Of a DNA stretch of 64,000 bases, positions 8,567 to 17,374 are shown piece by piece; position 1 is the first letter of the stretch; the number at the start of each line of letters is the position of its first letter. Made by a program: the position numbers and the translations under genes. Source of the stretch: Lachnospiraceae bacterium (GTDB lineage Bacteria; Bacillota; Clostridia; Lachnospirales; Lachnospiraceae); assembly GCA_017463255.1 (NCBI GenBank), contig JAFTPP010000007.1:58999-122998 (forward strand), in the 5' to 3' direction. Below the pieces are notes generated by a model. That model did no database searches and had not been told where the DNA came from. It worked only from the letters and a program-made list of their open reading frames with translations.

Positions 8567-9418
8567 TTAATGATGTCCCCCTTTACTCATCATAATAATC
8601 AAATCATCAATACTTCCTTTTTCAATGGCGATATTCGGATAGTTTTCCTGATAAAAGGCTTTTTGATTGGTAAAGCAAAGGTATCCGAATTTCTCCTCTT
8701 TTTGGGAAATAATATACTGTTTATCAATTTCATCGTACTGCTCTTTTGTCACCTTTAAAACACCATATTCTGAAAGCAACACATCCGTATCTTCATGAAT
8801 GACTATTTTACCATCGGATATCATGTAGATATCATCACATAATCCCTCTAAATCCGTGGAAATGTGAGAACTAATCAGTATACCGCATTCTTCATTTTCC
8901 ATGTATTCCCTAAGCATATCGATTAACTCATTTCTCATGGTTACATCAAGCCCTGCAGTAGGTTCATCTAAAATCAGTAACTTGGCATCATGGGTAAGAG
9001 CCAAAATTACTTTTAATTTTGCCTTCATTCCTGTAGAAAATTCTTTAATGGGTTTATCAAGAGGAATTCCGTATTTCTTACATTTATTAAGATAATCCTC
9101 CAAAGAGAAATGTTTGTACATTGCCTTCATAATTGGTGCCAAATCTTTTGCCCGCAATACTTCGCAAGCATTTGCTTCCGTTAGCACTACACCCAATTTT
9201 TCTTTATCCTCGTCTGTTATCTCATCCGGTGTTTTTCCAAACAATTCAATCTTTCCGCTATCCGGAAAAACAAGTCCCAAAACTGACTTAAAGGTAGTAC
9301 TCTTTCCTGCGCCATTACTTCCTACAAGTCCTGTGACCTGCCCTTTTTTTACTTCAATGGAACAATCAAGAGTAAATGTTCCATATTGTTTTTTAACATT
9401 TTCTAACTTCAATAACAT
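8567..9418 (-). CDS. ABC transporter ATP-binding protein
   Basis: The 283-residue ATPase has Walker A GSNGAGKST (about 34-42), a Q-loop region, the signature segment FSTGMKAKLKVILAL in place of LSGGQ, and Walker B LLILDEPTAGLDV, followed by the switch histidine in ISSHIS. The C-terminal 70 residues are an accessory region common in this exporter class. It lies between the GntR gene (17 nt upstream) and the permease. The FSTGM signature is usual for drug/antimicrobial-type ABC-2 exporters. Confidence 0.93.
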   Translation of the reverse strand: MLLKLENVKKQYGTFTLDCSIEVKKGQVTGLVGSNGAGKSTTFKSVLGLVFPDSGKIELFGKTPDEITDEDKEKLGVVLTEANACEVLRAKDLAPIMKAMYKHFSLEDYLNKCKKYGIPLDKPIKEFSTGMKAKLKVILALTHDAKLLILDEPTAGLDVTMRNELIDMLREYMENEECGILISSHISTDLEGLCDDIYMISDGKIVIHEDTDVLLSEYGVLKVTKEQYDEIDKQYIISQKEEKFGYLCFTNQKAFYQENYPNIAIEKGSIDDLIIMMSKGGHH

Positions 9419-9435
9419 GGTTTCCCCTCCAAAAT

Positions 9436-9810
9436 CTACAAATCACTTAGAATTACATAAAACAGGTCTTTGGTTTCCTCCGCTGTCATTCCGCATTCTT
9501 TGGCTTTGCGGATTCCCTGTTCAAATAACTGTTCTACTTCCTTCTGTTTTTCTTCCCTTGCTAAATTAGGATTTACATTTGCAACAAAGCTTCCTTTCCC
9601 GTGAACAGTTATTACATAGCCTTCCTGTTCCATAGCATCATAGGCTTTCTTAACTGTCAGTGCACTTACCCGCAAATCCTTAGCCAAAGTTCTTACCGAT
9701 GGCAGCATGGTATCTGCTTTTAATTGGCCTGACATTATCTTTTCTTTCATCTGCATGACAATCTGTTCATAAATAGGCGTCATGGACGAGTTATTAATTA
9801 TTAAGTTCAT
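9436..9810 (-). CDS. GntR-family (YtrA-type) transcriptional regulator
   Basis: I start it at ATG 9810, 124 residues (MNLIINNSSMTPIYEQIVMQ), because AAAGGATG lies just upstream. The longer frame to 9864 would overlap the -35 box and lacks a ribosome binding site. Residues 10-75 form the GntR winged helix (SVRTLAKDLRVSALTVKKAYDAMEQEGYV). The short all-helical tail defines the YtrA subgroup, which regulates adjacent ABC operons. The gene leads the operon GntR-ATPase-permease. It probably binds the inverted repeat at 9832-9880 and represses until an unknown signal, often an antibiotic or envelope stress, is met. Confidence 0.88.
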   Translation of the reverse strand: MNLIINNSSMTPIYEQIVMQMKEKIMSGQLKADTMLPSVRTLAKDLRVSALTVKKAYDAMEQEGYVITVHGKGSFVANVNPNLAREEKQKEVEQLFEQGIRKAKECGMTAEETKDLFYVILSDL

Positions 9811-9831
9811 AGGCTGATCATCCTTTCTGAT

Positions 9832-9880
9832 AAACAGTGTATAACAGTTTATATCTGTTGTCAACTGTTTTATACTGTTT
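9832..9880 (-). promoter_or_regulatory. Operator-promoter of the GntR-ABC operon
   Basis: An 18-nt inverted repeat matches at 16 of 18 positions: AAACAGTGTATAACAGTT (9832-9849) against AACTGTTTTATACTGTTT (9863-9880). Each arm contains two ACAGT units. A perfect TTGACA (9864-9859) begins inside one arm, and after 17 nt TACACT (9841-9836) lies in the other. A regulator dimer on the repeat would cover the promoter. Confidence 0.7.
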
Positions 9881-9923
9881 ATTTTAAATTTTTTCTATAA
9901 GTAGGGAAAGTATATAGGATTTT

Positions 9924-10010
9924 CCGACTGATTGAAGTATTATGACTTTTTAGTCGGTATTTTTTATGGACTTTTCCCGACTAATTAGGCATTTTCACTT
10001 GATTAGTCGG
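9924..10010. repeat. Two tandem CCGACT/AGTCGG hairpins
   Basis: Two 34-nt elements lie 53 bp apart: 9924-9957 (CCGACT...AGTCGG) and 9977-10010 (CCGACTAAT...ATTAGTCGG). Each can form a hairpin, and each contains a GACTT or CACTT segment near its right arm. They sit between the rpsI terminator and the GntR promoter. No function is evident; they may be operators or small-RNA/terminator structures. Confidence 0.5.
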
Positions 10011-10020
10011 AAACAATGCA

Positions 10021-10102
10021 GATTACTGTGAATTGTGGCACAAAAAAAGAACTTCTCGAGTAAACTCGGAAGTTCTTTTCTGCACTGCAATTCGCAGTAA
10101 TC
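10021..10102 (-). terminator. Nested hairpin terminator of rplM-rpsI
   Basis: The inner stem AGAACTTC.CGAG/CTCG.GAAGTTCT (about 10049-10075) has an A7/T7 flank that gives a seven-U tail on the minus strand. An outer imperfect arm (GATTACTGTGAATTG at 10021-10035 with CAATTCGCAGTAATC at 10088-10102) extends the stem. Confidence 0.85.
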
Positions 10103-10103
10103 C

Positions 10104-10511
10104 TTATCTCTTTGAAAACTGTGGTGCACGACGAGCAGCTTTGAGACCGTATTTCTTTCTTTCTTTCATACGTGGATCTCTTGTTAAGAAACCTGCTTTT
10201 TTAAGAACTGGTCTGTAATCTGCGTCTGCCTGAAGTAATGCTCTAGAAATACCATGTCTGATAGCACCGGCCTGACCTGTGTATCCACCGCCATGTACGT
10301 TAACTGTTACGTCAAACTTATCAGCTGTTTCTGTAGCTACTAATGGCTGACGAACGATAACCTTTAATGTTTCAAGTCCGAAATATTCGTCGATATCTCT
10401 CTTATTAATTGTGATTTTGCCTGTACCTGCTGATATATAAACTCTAGCGATAGAAGTTTTTCTTCTACCTGTTCCATAGAACTTAGATGCTGCTTTTTTT
10501 GCTCTAGCCAT
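10104..10511 (-). CDS. rpsI: 30S ribosomal protein S9
   Basis: The 135-residue protein is full length. [16 protein letters not shown] begins the S9 fold, [19 protein letters not shown] is the family signature, and the basic tail ends APQFSKR, which reaches the P-site tRNA in bacterial ribosomes. It follows rplM by 27 nt with a GGAGA site. The two form the conserved L13-S9 operon and share one promoter and terminator. Confidence 0.98.
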   Translation of the reverse strand: MARAKKAASKFYGTGRRKTSIARVYISAGTGKITINKRDIDEYFGLETLKVIVRQPLVATETADKFDVTVNVHGGGYTGQAGAIRHGISRALLQADADYRPVLKKAGFLTRDPRMKERKKYGLKAARRAPQFSKR

Positions 10512-10538
10512 TTTATTAATCTCCTTTCAGTCCCTTAA

Positions 10539-10967
10539 TTAGAATGTTAATACTTCAGGTTTCTGAGCTTCATGTTTGTGTTCAGCACCTGCGTATACGT
10601 GAAGTTTCTTATACATTTCTCTTCCTAAAGGTCCTTTTGGAAGCATACCTTTAACTGCAAGTTCAATTACCTGCTCAGGTTTTGTTGCCATTTTTTCTCT
10701 TAATGTAGCTTCTTTCATACCACCTACATAGTCTGAGTGATGGTAGTAAATCTTCTGATCCATTTTCTTACCTGTCACTTTAACCTTAGCAGCGTTGATT
10801 ACGATTACATAATCACCTGTATCGATGTGTGGTGTAAAGATAGCTTTATTCTTTCCTCTTAAGACTTTAGCTACTTCTGAAGCTAAACGTCCCAATGTCA
10901 TGCCTGTAGCGTCTACTACATACCATTTTCTATCAATTGTAGCTGGGCTAGCCATAAATGTTTTCAT
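10539..10967 (-). CDS. rplM: 50S ribosomal protein L13
   Basis: I start at ATG 10967 ([20 protein letters not shown]), 142 residues, because GGAGGA lies 5 nt upstream and this matches the usual L13 length. A longer frame to 11042 runs through the leader. The signature [20 protein letters not shown] is intact. The gene leads the L13-S9 operon, driven by a consensus promoter inside the end of truA. Confidence 0.97.
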   Translation of the reverse strand: MKTFMASPATIDRKWYVVDATGMTLGRLASEVAKVLRGKNKAIFTPHIDTGDYVIVINAAKVKVTGKKMDQKIYYHHSDYVGGMKEATLREKMATKPEQVIELAVKGMLPKGPLGREMYKKLHVYAGAEHKHEAQKPEVLTF

Positions 10968-10990
10968 TGCATTTCCTCCATTAAAAATCA

Positions 10991-11033
10991 ATTCCAATTC
11001 GCACCATCTTGTGTCTGTGACAATGTCCGGAAT
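10991..11033 (-). promoter_or_regulatory. Candidate L13 leader structure
   Basis: In the transcript, ATTCC (11033-11029) can pair with GGAAT (10995-10991), enclosing about 33 nt that can fold further (GACA/TGTC type pairing). It ends about 24 nt before the rplM start. Its position and size fit the known L13 autoregulatory leader class of Firmicutes, but I have not confirmed the consensus. Confidence 0.4.
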
Positions 11034-11203
11034 CACATCCACTCTTTACTCATTTACTCCCGCGCTGATCTGTTTGTAAATTGTAAAGCTTTTTGCGAAC
11101 TACTGCATCGCAGTTATTTCATACTAATAATCATTGGCTACTGTTCTCTTATCAACACCGGGGCATTGGTTTGACAAGTTTCCACAGGTCGCCACTGTGA
11201 AAT

Positions 11204-11232
11204 ATTATATTATACGCATCCGCGCGTGTCAA
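11204..11232 (-). promoter_or_regulatory. Consensus sigma-A promoter of rplM-rpsI
   Basis: TTGACA (11232-11227) and TATAAT (11209-11204) are both perfect and are separated by 17 nt. The -35 box overlaps the last codons of truA. This leaves a leader of about 230 nt. Confidence 0.88.
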
Positions 11233-12035
11233 CTTCTTTTTTCACTAAATTCAGGAAATTCGTAAGAATATAAGGTTAATCCGTTGGCAGGTGCCGTAGG
11301 TCCTGCTGCCTGGCGGTCTTTTGCCTCAAGCATCTTTTGTATTTGCTGCGGTGGATATTTGTGAAGTCCTATCTCCATCAAGGTTCCCGCAATAATTCTT
11401 ACCATATTGTATAAAAATCCGTTTCCGCTAACATAAATCTGAATAACCACCGGTTCTTCTTTTCCTTCACGTCCGGCAATAAAGACTCCGGGAATTTTCC
11501 GGGATTCGATTTTGACATCATATATGGTGCGCACCGTTGTTTCCGCAACTGTTCCCACAGAGCAAAAGCTCTTAAAATCATGCTCGCCTATTAAATATGC
11601 CGCTGCCTCACGCATTGCATCTATATCATATTGGTGATAAGAAAAATGCATATTAAGGCGAAAGCTTGGCATTGGAAACGGAGCTGAATAAATCTGATAC
11701 AAATACGTCTTTTTAGAATCGCAATGCCTTGGATGCCAGTCATCAGCACACTGCACACTTTCCTGAATACGGATATCTTCCGGCAAACGCTGGTTTAAGG
11801 CGTAGGATATTTTATCCGCAGGCATTCTGGTGTTGGTATCAAATACCGCAACGGTCCCTAATGAATGTACGCCCGTGTCGGTTCTACTGGCACCTATCAC
11901 CTGAATATCCTCATTCAAAAGCTCAGACAGGCAACGATTCAACTCGCTCTCTATCGTTATGCAGTTTGGTTGTATCTGCCATCCATGATAGTTGGTTCCA
12001 TCATAGGCAACCACTAATTTTACTCTCATTGCCAT
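11229..12035 (-). CDS. truA: tRNA pseudouridine(38-40) synthase
   Basis: The 268-residue enzyme converts uridines 38-40 of the tRNA anticodon arm to pseudouridine. The catalytic aspartate is D53 in ASRTDTGVHS, and the N-terminal VAYDGTNYHGWQIQ is canonical. Two starts are possible. ATG 12035 begins MAMRVK; ATG 12029 overlaps the ecfT stop as ATGA and gives the usual MRVKLVVAYDG start. The gene is coupled to ecfT and ends inside the rplM promoter. Confidence 0.95.
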   Translation of the reverse strand: MAMRVKLVVAYDGTNYHGWQIQPNCITIESELNRCLSELLNEDIQVIGASRTDTGVHSLGTVAVFDTNTRMPADKISYALNQRLPEDIRIQESVQCADDWHPRHCDSKKTYLYQIYSAPFPMPSFRLNMHFSYHQYDIDAMREAAAYLIGEHDFKSFCSVGTVAETTVRTIYDVKIESRKIPGVFIAGREGKEEPVVIQIYVSGNGFLYNMVRIIAGTLMEIGLHKYPPQQIQKMLEAKDRQAAGPTAPANGLTLYSYEFPEFSEKRS

Positions 12036-12844
12036 ATATCCACTTTCACATATATTTTAATCACTATAATCAAAGCAAAATAACCAAATACCACTAGGTA
12101 GCTTAACAAATCCCTCTTCTTATATTTGAGAGGCTTCATTTTTGTTCTGTGATTTCCGCCTCTGTAACACCTTGCCTCCATGGCCATTGCCAAGTCGTTG
12201 GCTCTTCTGAATGCAGAGATAAAAAGTGGCACTAAAATAGGCACAAGACTTTTGGCTTTTTTTAGAATATTACCATTTTCAAAGTCTGCTCCTCTTGCAA
12301 GCTGAGCCTTCATAATCTTATCCGTTTCTTCCAATAAAATCGGTATAAAACGAAGTGCGATAGACATCATCATGGCAATCTCATGTACCGGCACTTTAAT
12401 GAATCTTAATGGCTTTAACAACTTCTCAATACCATCCGTAAGATGATTCGGTGTTGTAGTCAATGTCATAACAGAAGACCCGACAATCAAAAAAGTTAAT
12501 CGGATTGCCATAAATATGGCTTTTCTGAGCCCTTGCTTGGTAATGGTCAATTTCCAAATACTGACAAGTGGTTCTCCCGGCTCTAAAAACAGATTAAACA
12601 CTACTGTTATAAGCATTAAAAAGACAACCGCTTTCATTCCGCGTACCATGAATTTAAAAGGCACCTTGGAAATCTTAATGACAGACACCAAGAATACTGC
12701 TGCAATTATATACCCTATGAAATTTTCCACAAGAAATAGGGATATTATAAACAGAACCGTGGATACGATTTTCACTCTGGGGTCCAGTCTGTGTATAATC
12801 GAATCCGTCTGATAATATTGCCCTAAGGTAATATCTCTTATCAT
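12026..12844 (-). CDS. ecfT: Energy-coupling factor transporter transmembrane protein EcfT
   Basis: The 272-residue membrane scaffold links the two ECF ATPases to exchangeable vitamin-binding S components. The coupling-helix motif ARGADFENG (about 188-196) and a second ARCYRGG are both visible, as are five to six membrane helices. It follows ecfA2 by 10 nt. No S component lies nearby, as expected for group II ECF systems. Confidence 0.95.
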   Translation of the reverse strand: MIRDITLGQYYQTDSIIHRLDPRVKIVSTVLFIISLFLVENFIGYIIAAVFLVSVIKISKVPFKFMVRGMKAVVFLMLITVVFNLFLEPGEPLVSIWKLTITKQGLRKAIFMAIRLTFLIVGSSVMTLTTTPNHLTDGIEKLLKPLRFIKVPVHEIAMMMSIALRFIPILLEETDKIMKAQLARGADFENGNILKKAKSLVPILVPLFISAFRRANDLAMAMEARCYRGGNHRTKMKPLKYKKRDLLSYLVVFGYFALIIVIKIYVKVDIWQ

Positions 12845-12854
12845 TGCTATTTCC

Positions 12855-13700
12855 TTATCTAAGTGCTTTTAAAATCTCCGTTTTCGCTTCCTCTAAGGTA
12901 GAAACCTGTGTATTAACATTAAGTCCCTTTTCGAGTAAACGATTCATAATATAAATCACCTGAGGTGCCGCAAGCCCCACTTTTTCAAGTTCGCTATAAT
13001 GTTTAAATACTTCCATAGGTGCATTATCAAACATTACCTCACCGCGATTCATAACAATAAGTCTTTTTGCGTATTTTGCCACATCTTCCATGCTATGGGA
13101 TACAAGAATAACGGTTATGCCATTTTCCCTATGAAGCTTTGCAATTAAATCGAGAATTTCATCTCTTCCTTTAGGATCAAGCCCTGCCGTCGGCTCATCT
13201 AAAATAAGCACTTCCGGCTTCATGGCAAGCACACCTGCAATGGCAACTCTTCTTTTTTGGCCGCCCGATAAATCAAACGGGGATTGGTAAAAATACTCAT
13301 CCTCAATACCCACCTGTTTTAAGGCCTCATATGCTCTAAGCTCGGTTTCTTTTTTGGATAATCCCAGATTTTTAGGGCCAAAGCAAACATCCTTAAATAC
13401 GTCTGTTTCAAACAATTGATGCTCCGGATACTGAAACACCAATCCTACCTTGCCACGCAAGCCTTTTCTGTCATATTCTTCATCATTAATATCTTTTCCA
13501 TTATAATAGATTTCCCCGCTCGTAGGCTTTAACAAGCCATTCAAGTGTTGAATCAATGTAGATTTACCGGAACCCGTATGACCAATTAGTCCGATAAATT
13601 CTCCGTCTTTTATCTGTAAGTTAATATCTTTTAAGGCAGGAACTGCCATTGCTGTATTTTCACTATAAATATGGCTTACATGATTAATAATTAATGACAT
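12855..13700 (-). CDS. ecfA2: ECF transporter ATPase EcfA2
   Basis: The 281-residue ATPase has Walker A GHTGSGKST, Q-loop FQYPEHQLFE, signature LSGGQKRRVAIAG and Walker B VLILDEPTAGLDP. The YPEHQLF Q-loop and the C-terminal extension are typical of EcfA2. It pairs with EcfA1 to power vitamin and trace-nutrient uptake. It lies 27 nt after ecfA1 with an AGGAGG site. Confidence 0.95.
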   Translation of the reverse strand: MSLIINHVSHIYSENTAMAVPALKDINLQIKDGEFIGLIGHTGSGKSTLIQHLNGLLKPTSGEIYYNGKDINDEEYDRKGLRGKVGLVFQYPEHQLFETDVFKDVCFGPKNLGLSKKETELRAYEALKQVGIEDEYFYQSPFDLSGGQKRRVAIAGVLAMKPEVLILDEPTAGLDPKGRDEILDLIAKLHRENGITVILVSHSMEDVAKYAKRLIVMNRGEVMFDNAPMEVFKHYSELEKVGLAAPQVIYIMNRLLEKGLNVNTQVSTLEEAKTEILKALR

Positions 13701-13727
13701 CTCTACCTCCTATTTTTATTATGATTT

Positions 13728-14588
13728 TCACAATAACCCGTTTTGTCCTAAAATGGCAGACGCCAATTCGTCCGCTGTTAATATTCCGTCCGGAATATCC
13801 ATCCCGTTCTTTTTTAATTCATGAGCAAGCAATGTAACCTGTGGTACGTCCAATCGCAATGCCTTAAGGCGCTCTACCTTAGAAAAGATTTCCCGCGGAG
13901 TTCCCTGCATTTCAATACGTCCTTTATCCATAACATACACTTTATCTGCATAGATAACTTCTTCCATATAGTGGGTAATTAAAATAACCGTAATCTTTTC
14001 CACATCATTTAATGCTCTTACGGCCCGAATTACTTCCTTACGTCCGTTAGGGTCAAGCATTGCCGTTGGTTCATCTAAAACAATGCATTTGGGATGCATG
14101 GCTATCACCCCTGCTATGGAAACACGTTGCTTCTGTCCGCCGGAAAGTTTATTAGGGGACATTTTACGGAACTCATACATTCCCACTGCTTTTAAGCTTT
14201 CTTCTACGCGCTCCCAGATTTCCTTGGTTGGTACCCCCATGTTTTCAGGACCAAAACCCACATCTTCTTCAACCACCTGGCCAATAATCTGGTTGTCAGG
14301 ATTCTGAAATACCATGCCAGCCGTCTGGCGGATATCCCATAAGTGTTCTTCTTCCGTAGTATCCTTACCATCTACCCAGATTGTACCTTCTGTCGGATAC
14401 AAAATAGCATTCATATGTTTTGCTAAAGTAGATTTACCCGAACCATTATGTCCTAAAATAGCAATAAAATCCCCCTGCTTAATATCTAAAGAGACCTCAT
14501 CCACAGCACGAGTAATTCCCTCTACATTGCCCTCTTCATCGCGTCTGATATATTCAAATGTTAATTTGTCTGTTTTAACAATTCCCAT
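13728..14588 (-). CDS. ecfA1: ECF transporter ATPase EcfA1
   Basis: I choose ATG 14588 (MGIVKTDKLTFEYIRR), 286 residues, which has GGAG 7 nt upstream. The longer frame to 14621 has no ribosome site. Walker A GHNGSGKST, Q-loop FQNPDNQIIG, signature LSGGQKQRVSIAG and Walker B IVLDEPTAMLDP are intact. The FQNPDNQ Q-loop marks the EcfA1 partner. It is the first gene of ecfA1-ecfA2-ecfT-truA, downstream of rplQ. Confidence 0.95.
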   Translation of the reverse strand: MGIVKTDKLTFEYIRRDEEGNVEGITRAVDEVSLDIKQGDFIAILGHNGSGKSTLAKHMNAILYPTEGTIWVDGKDTTEEEHLWDIRQTAGMVFQNPDNQIIGQVVEEDVGFGPENMGVPTKEIWERVEESLKAVGMYEFRKMSPNKLSGGQKQRVSIAGVIAMHPKCIVLDEPTAMLDPNGRKEVIRAVRALNDVEKITVILITHYMEEVIYADKVYVMDKGRIEMQGTPREIFSKVERLKALRLDVPQVTLLAHELKKNGMDIPDGILTADELASAILGQNGLL

Positions 14589-14621
14589 TTTATTCTCCAT
14601 TTTAGTGCGCTTACTTTTCAT

Positions 14622-14961
14622 ATTTTACTAGGTTTTAACAGTGTTTACAAGAGTATTTCTTCTTAACAATCCGATGAGTTTATCACTATACAATCCGAAA
14701 GCACCAGTGTTTCAAGACTACACCAGCTCAAGGGCACCAGCGTTTCAATTTATTCTCTCAGACCCCGCTTTTAAAATTTTGTGGGGTCTATGCAATCTTC
14801 TAGCTCCTCAGTACCCTTTTCATCTCAAATATAGCTCTTTTTTTACAATTTGATAGTGTTTCTGGGGTCTCAATGCTTTTTCTTACAATATAGACCCCAT
14901 GAAATCTTCCCAAACCTTCACTTAGAACCACTAGATACCTCTCAACTATCGACTTAGAACC
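14622..14961. repeat. Intergenic block with AGACCCC hairpins and a 15-bp direct repeat
   Basis: This 340-bp gap has no convincing gene. It holds GCACCAGyGTTTCAA twice (14701-14715 and 14734-14748). Two hairpins are built on the same 7-mer: AGACCCC/GGGGTCT at 14760-14789 and GGGGTCT/AGACCCC at 14864-14898. The same 7-mer builds hairpins at 36387-36541, more than 21 kb away. Confidence 0.5.
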
Positions 14962-14992
14962 AAAAAAGGAAGTGATTACTCACTTCCTTTTT
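14962..14992 (-). terminator. Intrinsic terminator after rplQ
   Basis: GGAAGTGA (14968-14975) pairs with TCACTTCC (14980-14987). The flanking A and T runs lengthen the stem and supply a six-U tail on the minus strand. It ends the S10-spc-alpha superoperon. Confidence 0.88.
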
Positions 14993-15018
14993 ACATATAA
15001 ACTATGTTATATCAATTC

Positions 15019-15555
15019 TTACACTAACTCAAGAAGAACTTCCATAGCTGCGTCACCTTTACGAAGACCAATCTTAACGATTCTTGTGTAACCACCGTTA
15101 CGTCCTACGTATTTTGGTGCGATTTCATCAAACAACTTAGCAACTAAATCTACTTCTTTAGTGTTTTTCTTTTTACCGGCTGCTGCAGCAGGTACTTCTG
15201 TTACAGGGTATAATACCTTTAACATCTGTCTTCTTGCATGAAGTCTTGAAGGCATATCTTTTTTGATTTCCTTCTCAACTGTTTCAAACTTAGTAACTTT
15301 CTTACCATCTACAACTTCTTTTACTCTCTTGCCATCTTTGTCCTTCATAGGAACTTTAGCAGAAACTGTAACCATTTCGAAGTTATCTTTTTCTTTTACT
15401 GCTAATGCAATTAAGCCTTCTGCAATCTTAACAACTTCTTTAGCTCTTGCTTCAGTTGTAACGATTTTTCCGTTGTAAAGTAACTGTGTTACCTGGTTTC
15501 TTAATAATGCTTTTCTCTGGCTAGATGTTTTGCCGAGTTTTCTGTACTTTGCCAT
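15019..15555 (-). CDS. rplQ: 50S ribosomal protein L17 with internal insertion
   Basis: At 178 residues this L17 is about 50 longer than usual. The N-terminal core ([20 protein letters not shown], then TTEARAKEV) and the C-terminal core ([37 protein letters not shown]) are conserved. Residues about 55-103, rich in Lys and Val, are inserted before the RLHARRQ motif. The gene ends the alpha operon. The frame is intact, so this is a lineage-specific expansion rather than a defect. Confidence 0.96.
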   Translation of the reverse strand: MAKYRKLGKTSSQRKALLRNQVTQLLYNGKIVTTEARAKEVVKIAEGLIALAVKEKDNFEMVTVSAKVPMKDKDGKRVKEVVDGKKVTKFETVEKEIKKDMPSRLHARRQMLKVLYPVTEVPAAAAGKKKNTKEVDLVAKLFDEIAPKYVGRNGGYTRIVKIGLRKGDAAMEVLLELV

Positions 15556-15588
15556 TGTTATAAATTCCTTTCATTTCGTGGAACATCC

Positions 15589-15670
15589 GGCCACGCTCTT
15601 TGGACTTACTTACCGAATGTATTTATAGTTTCCATTCATGAAACTGCATGCCACACTCTTTGGATTTACT
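15589..15670. repeat. 22-bp near-identical repeat, period 60, in the rpoA-rplQ spacer
   Basis: CCACGCTCTTTGGACTTACT (within 15589-15610) recurs as CCACACTCTTTGGATTTACT (within 15649-15670). The two copies are exactly 60 bp apart in the 138-bp gap between rpoA and rplQ, with two differences in the 20-nt core. This could be a tandem duplication or a paired RNA-binding element in the rplQ leader. Confidence 0.5.
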
Positions 15671-15694
15671 GAACATGCACTTCATATGTTCTGA

Positions 15695-16654
15695 TTAATC
15701 TTCGCTAGGATTTAACTGAAGATTTAACTCTTTTAATTTTGCCAATACTTCTTCTAATGATTTACGTCCAAGGTTACGAACTTTCATCATATCTTCAGGA
15801 GTTCTGTTTGTTAATTCCTGAACAGTATTGATTCCTGCTCTCTTTAAGCAATTATATGAACGAACTGATAATTCAAGTTCATCAATGCTCATTTCGAGAA
15901 CTTTTTCTTTTTCATCGCTTTCTTTTTCTACCATAACGTCAACCGCCTTAGCACTTTCAGAAAGATCAATGAAGAGTCCAAGATGTGCACTCAAAACCTT
16001 AGCTGCAAGGCTAACTGCTTCATCCGGAGCTAATGTTCCGTTTGTATGAACATCTAAAGTAAGCTTATCGAAGTCTGTCTGCTGACCAACACGAGTGTTT
16101 TCAACAGTTACATTAACCCTTTCAACAGGAGTGTAAATTGAGTCTACAGCGATAACACCGATCGGAAGATCGTCTGTTTTGTTCTTGTCTGCGCTAATAT
16201 ATCCTCTGCCATTTGTGATTGTAAGTTCCATATATAATCTACTTTCCTTACCACCACTCAATGTAGCAATTACCTGATCCGGATTTAAGATTTCAATATC
16301 CTGATCAACCTGAATATTAGATGCTCTTACAACACCTTCGCCTTCAAATTCGATGTAGGCAGTCTTTGCCTCATCTGAAGAACTATTGTTCTTAATTGCC
16401 AGACTCTTAATATTCATGATAATTTCAGTAACGTCTTCCTTAACCCCCGGAATTGAACTGAACTCATGTAACACACCATCGATTTTAACCTGGCTTACAG
16501 CCGATCCCGGAAGGGAAGCAAGCATAATTCTTCTGAGGGAATTACCTAATGTAATACCATAGCCTCTTTCCAATGGTTCTACTACGAATTTACCATACTT
16601 TTTATCTTCAGAGATTGTAACAACCTCTATATTGGGTCTATCAAAATCAAACAT
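15695..16654 (-). CDS. rpoA: DNA-directed RNA polymerase subunit alpha
   Basis: The 319-residue alpha subunit is complete. The N-terminal dimerisation domain includes [20 protein letters not shown], and the C-terminal DNA-contacting domain includes [20 protein letters not shown] and [15 protein letters not shown]. The order rpsM-rpsK-rpsD-rpoA-rplQ is the usual Firmicutes alpha operon. Confidence 0.98.
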   Translation of the reverse strand: MFDFDRPNIEVVTISEDKKYGKFVVEPLERGYGITLGNSLRRIMLASLPGSAVSQVKIDGVLHEFSSIPGVKEDVTEIIMNIKSLAIKNNSSSDEAKTAYIEFEGEGVVRASNIQVDQDIEILNPDQVIATLSGGKESRLYMELTITNGRGYISADKNKTDDLPIGVIAVDSIYTPVERVNVTVENTRVGQQTDFDKLTLDVHTNGTLAPDEAVSLAAKVLSAHLGLFIDLSESAKAVDVMVEKESDEKEKVLEMSIDELELSVRSYNCLKRAGINTVQELTNRTPEDMMKVRNLGRKSLEEVLAKLKELNLQLNPSED

Positions 16655-16693
16655 TGTAAATACCCTCCTTAACTGAGCAATTCATAGAGTTAA

Positions 16694-17287
16694 TTATTTA
16701 GAATATAATTCGACGATAAGCATTTCATCTACAGGAACATCGATCATTTCTCTTGTAGGAAGCTGTTTTACAGTTCCTTTTAAAGCTTCCTGATCTGCAT
16801 CAAGCCATTCAGGAACTAATCTGCTACCTGTAACTTCGATAATGTCTTTGTATCTCTGTAAGCTCTTAGATTTTTCTCTAATTTCGATAACGTCTCCGGC
16901 TTTGATTAAGTATGAAGGAACGTTAACCTGTTTTCCATTAACAAGTACATGTTTGTGGAGAACGATCTGTCTAGCTTCTCTTCTTGTTCTTGCAAATGCC
17001 ATTCTGAAGATTACGTTATCTAAACGTGTTTCAAGCATGATCATCAGGTTTTCACCTGTCATACCTTTCATTCTATCAGCCTTAGCGTAGTAATTACGGA
17101 AAGGTTTCTCAAGAACGCCATAGATGAATTTTGCTTTCTGTTTCTCTCTTAACTGGAGACCATATTCGCTCATCTTCTTGCCTGCTCTTGCGCTTGTTCT
17201 GTTTGACTTCTTGTCATATCCTAAAAAGGTAGGATCAAGGTTAAGTGATCTACATCTTTTGAGGACAGGTGTTCTGTTAACTGCCAT
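16694..17287 (-). CDS. rpsD: 30S ribosomal protein S4
   Basis: The 197-residue protein is the full-length zinc-free form. Its S4 RNA-binding domain contains [20 protein letters not shown] and [15 protein letters not shown]4 nucleates 16S rRNA assembly and in many bacteria autoregulates the alpha operon. Here rpsD lies inside that operon, unlike in Bacillus subtilis, where it is separate. A structured region ahead of rpsM is a possible S4 target. Confidence 0.98.
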   Translation of the reverse strand: MAVNRTPVLKRCRSLNLDPTFLGYDKKSNRTSARAGKKMSEYGLQLREKQKAKFIYGVLEKPFRNYYAKADRMKGMTGENLMIMLETRLDNVIFRMAFARTRREARQIVLHKHVLVNGKQVNVPSYLIKAGDVIEIREKSKSLQRYKDIIEVTGSRLVPEWLDADQEALKGTVKQLPTREMIDVPVDEMLIVELYSK

Positions 17288-17374
17288 TTTAAATTTCCTC
17301 CTAAATATTGTTTACACATAATCGCATAGAATCATGCTCCATCCAACGTTTTATAAAGTTACTTATACCATTCA

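Noticed and set aside
14641..14853. Plus-strand 70-residue frame in the ecfA1-rplQ gap
   Set aside because: It covers the AGACCCC hairpins and direct repeats and lacks a ribosome site.
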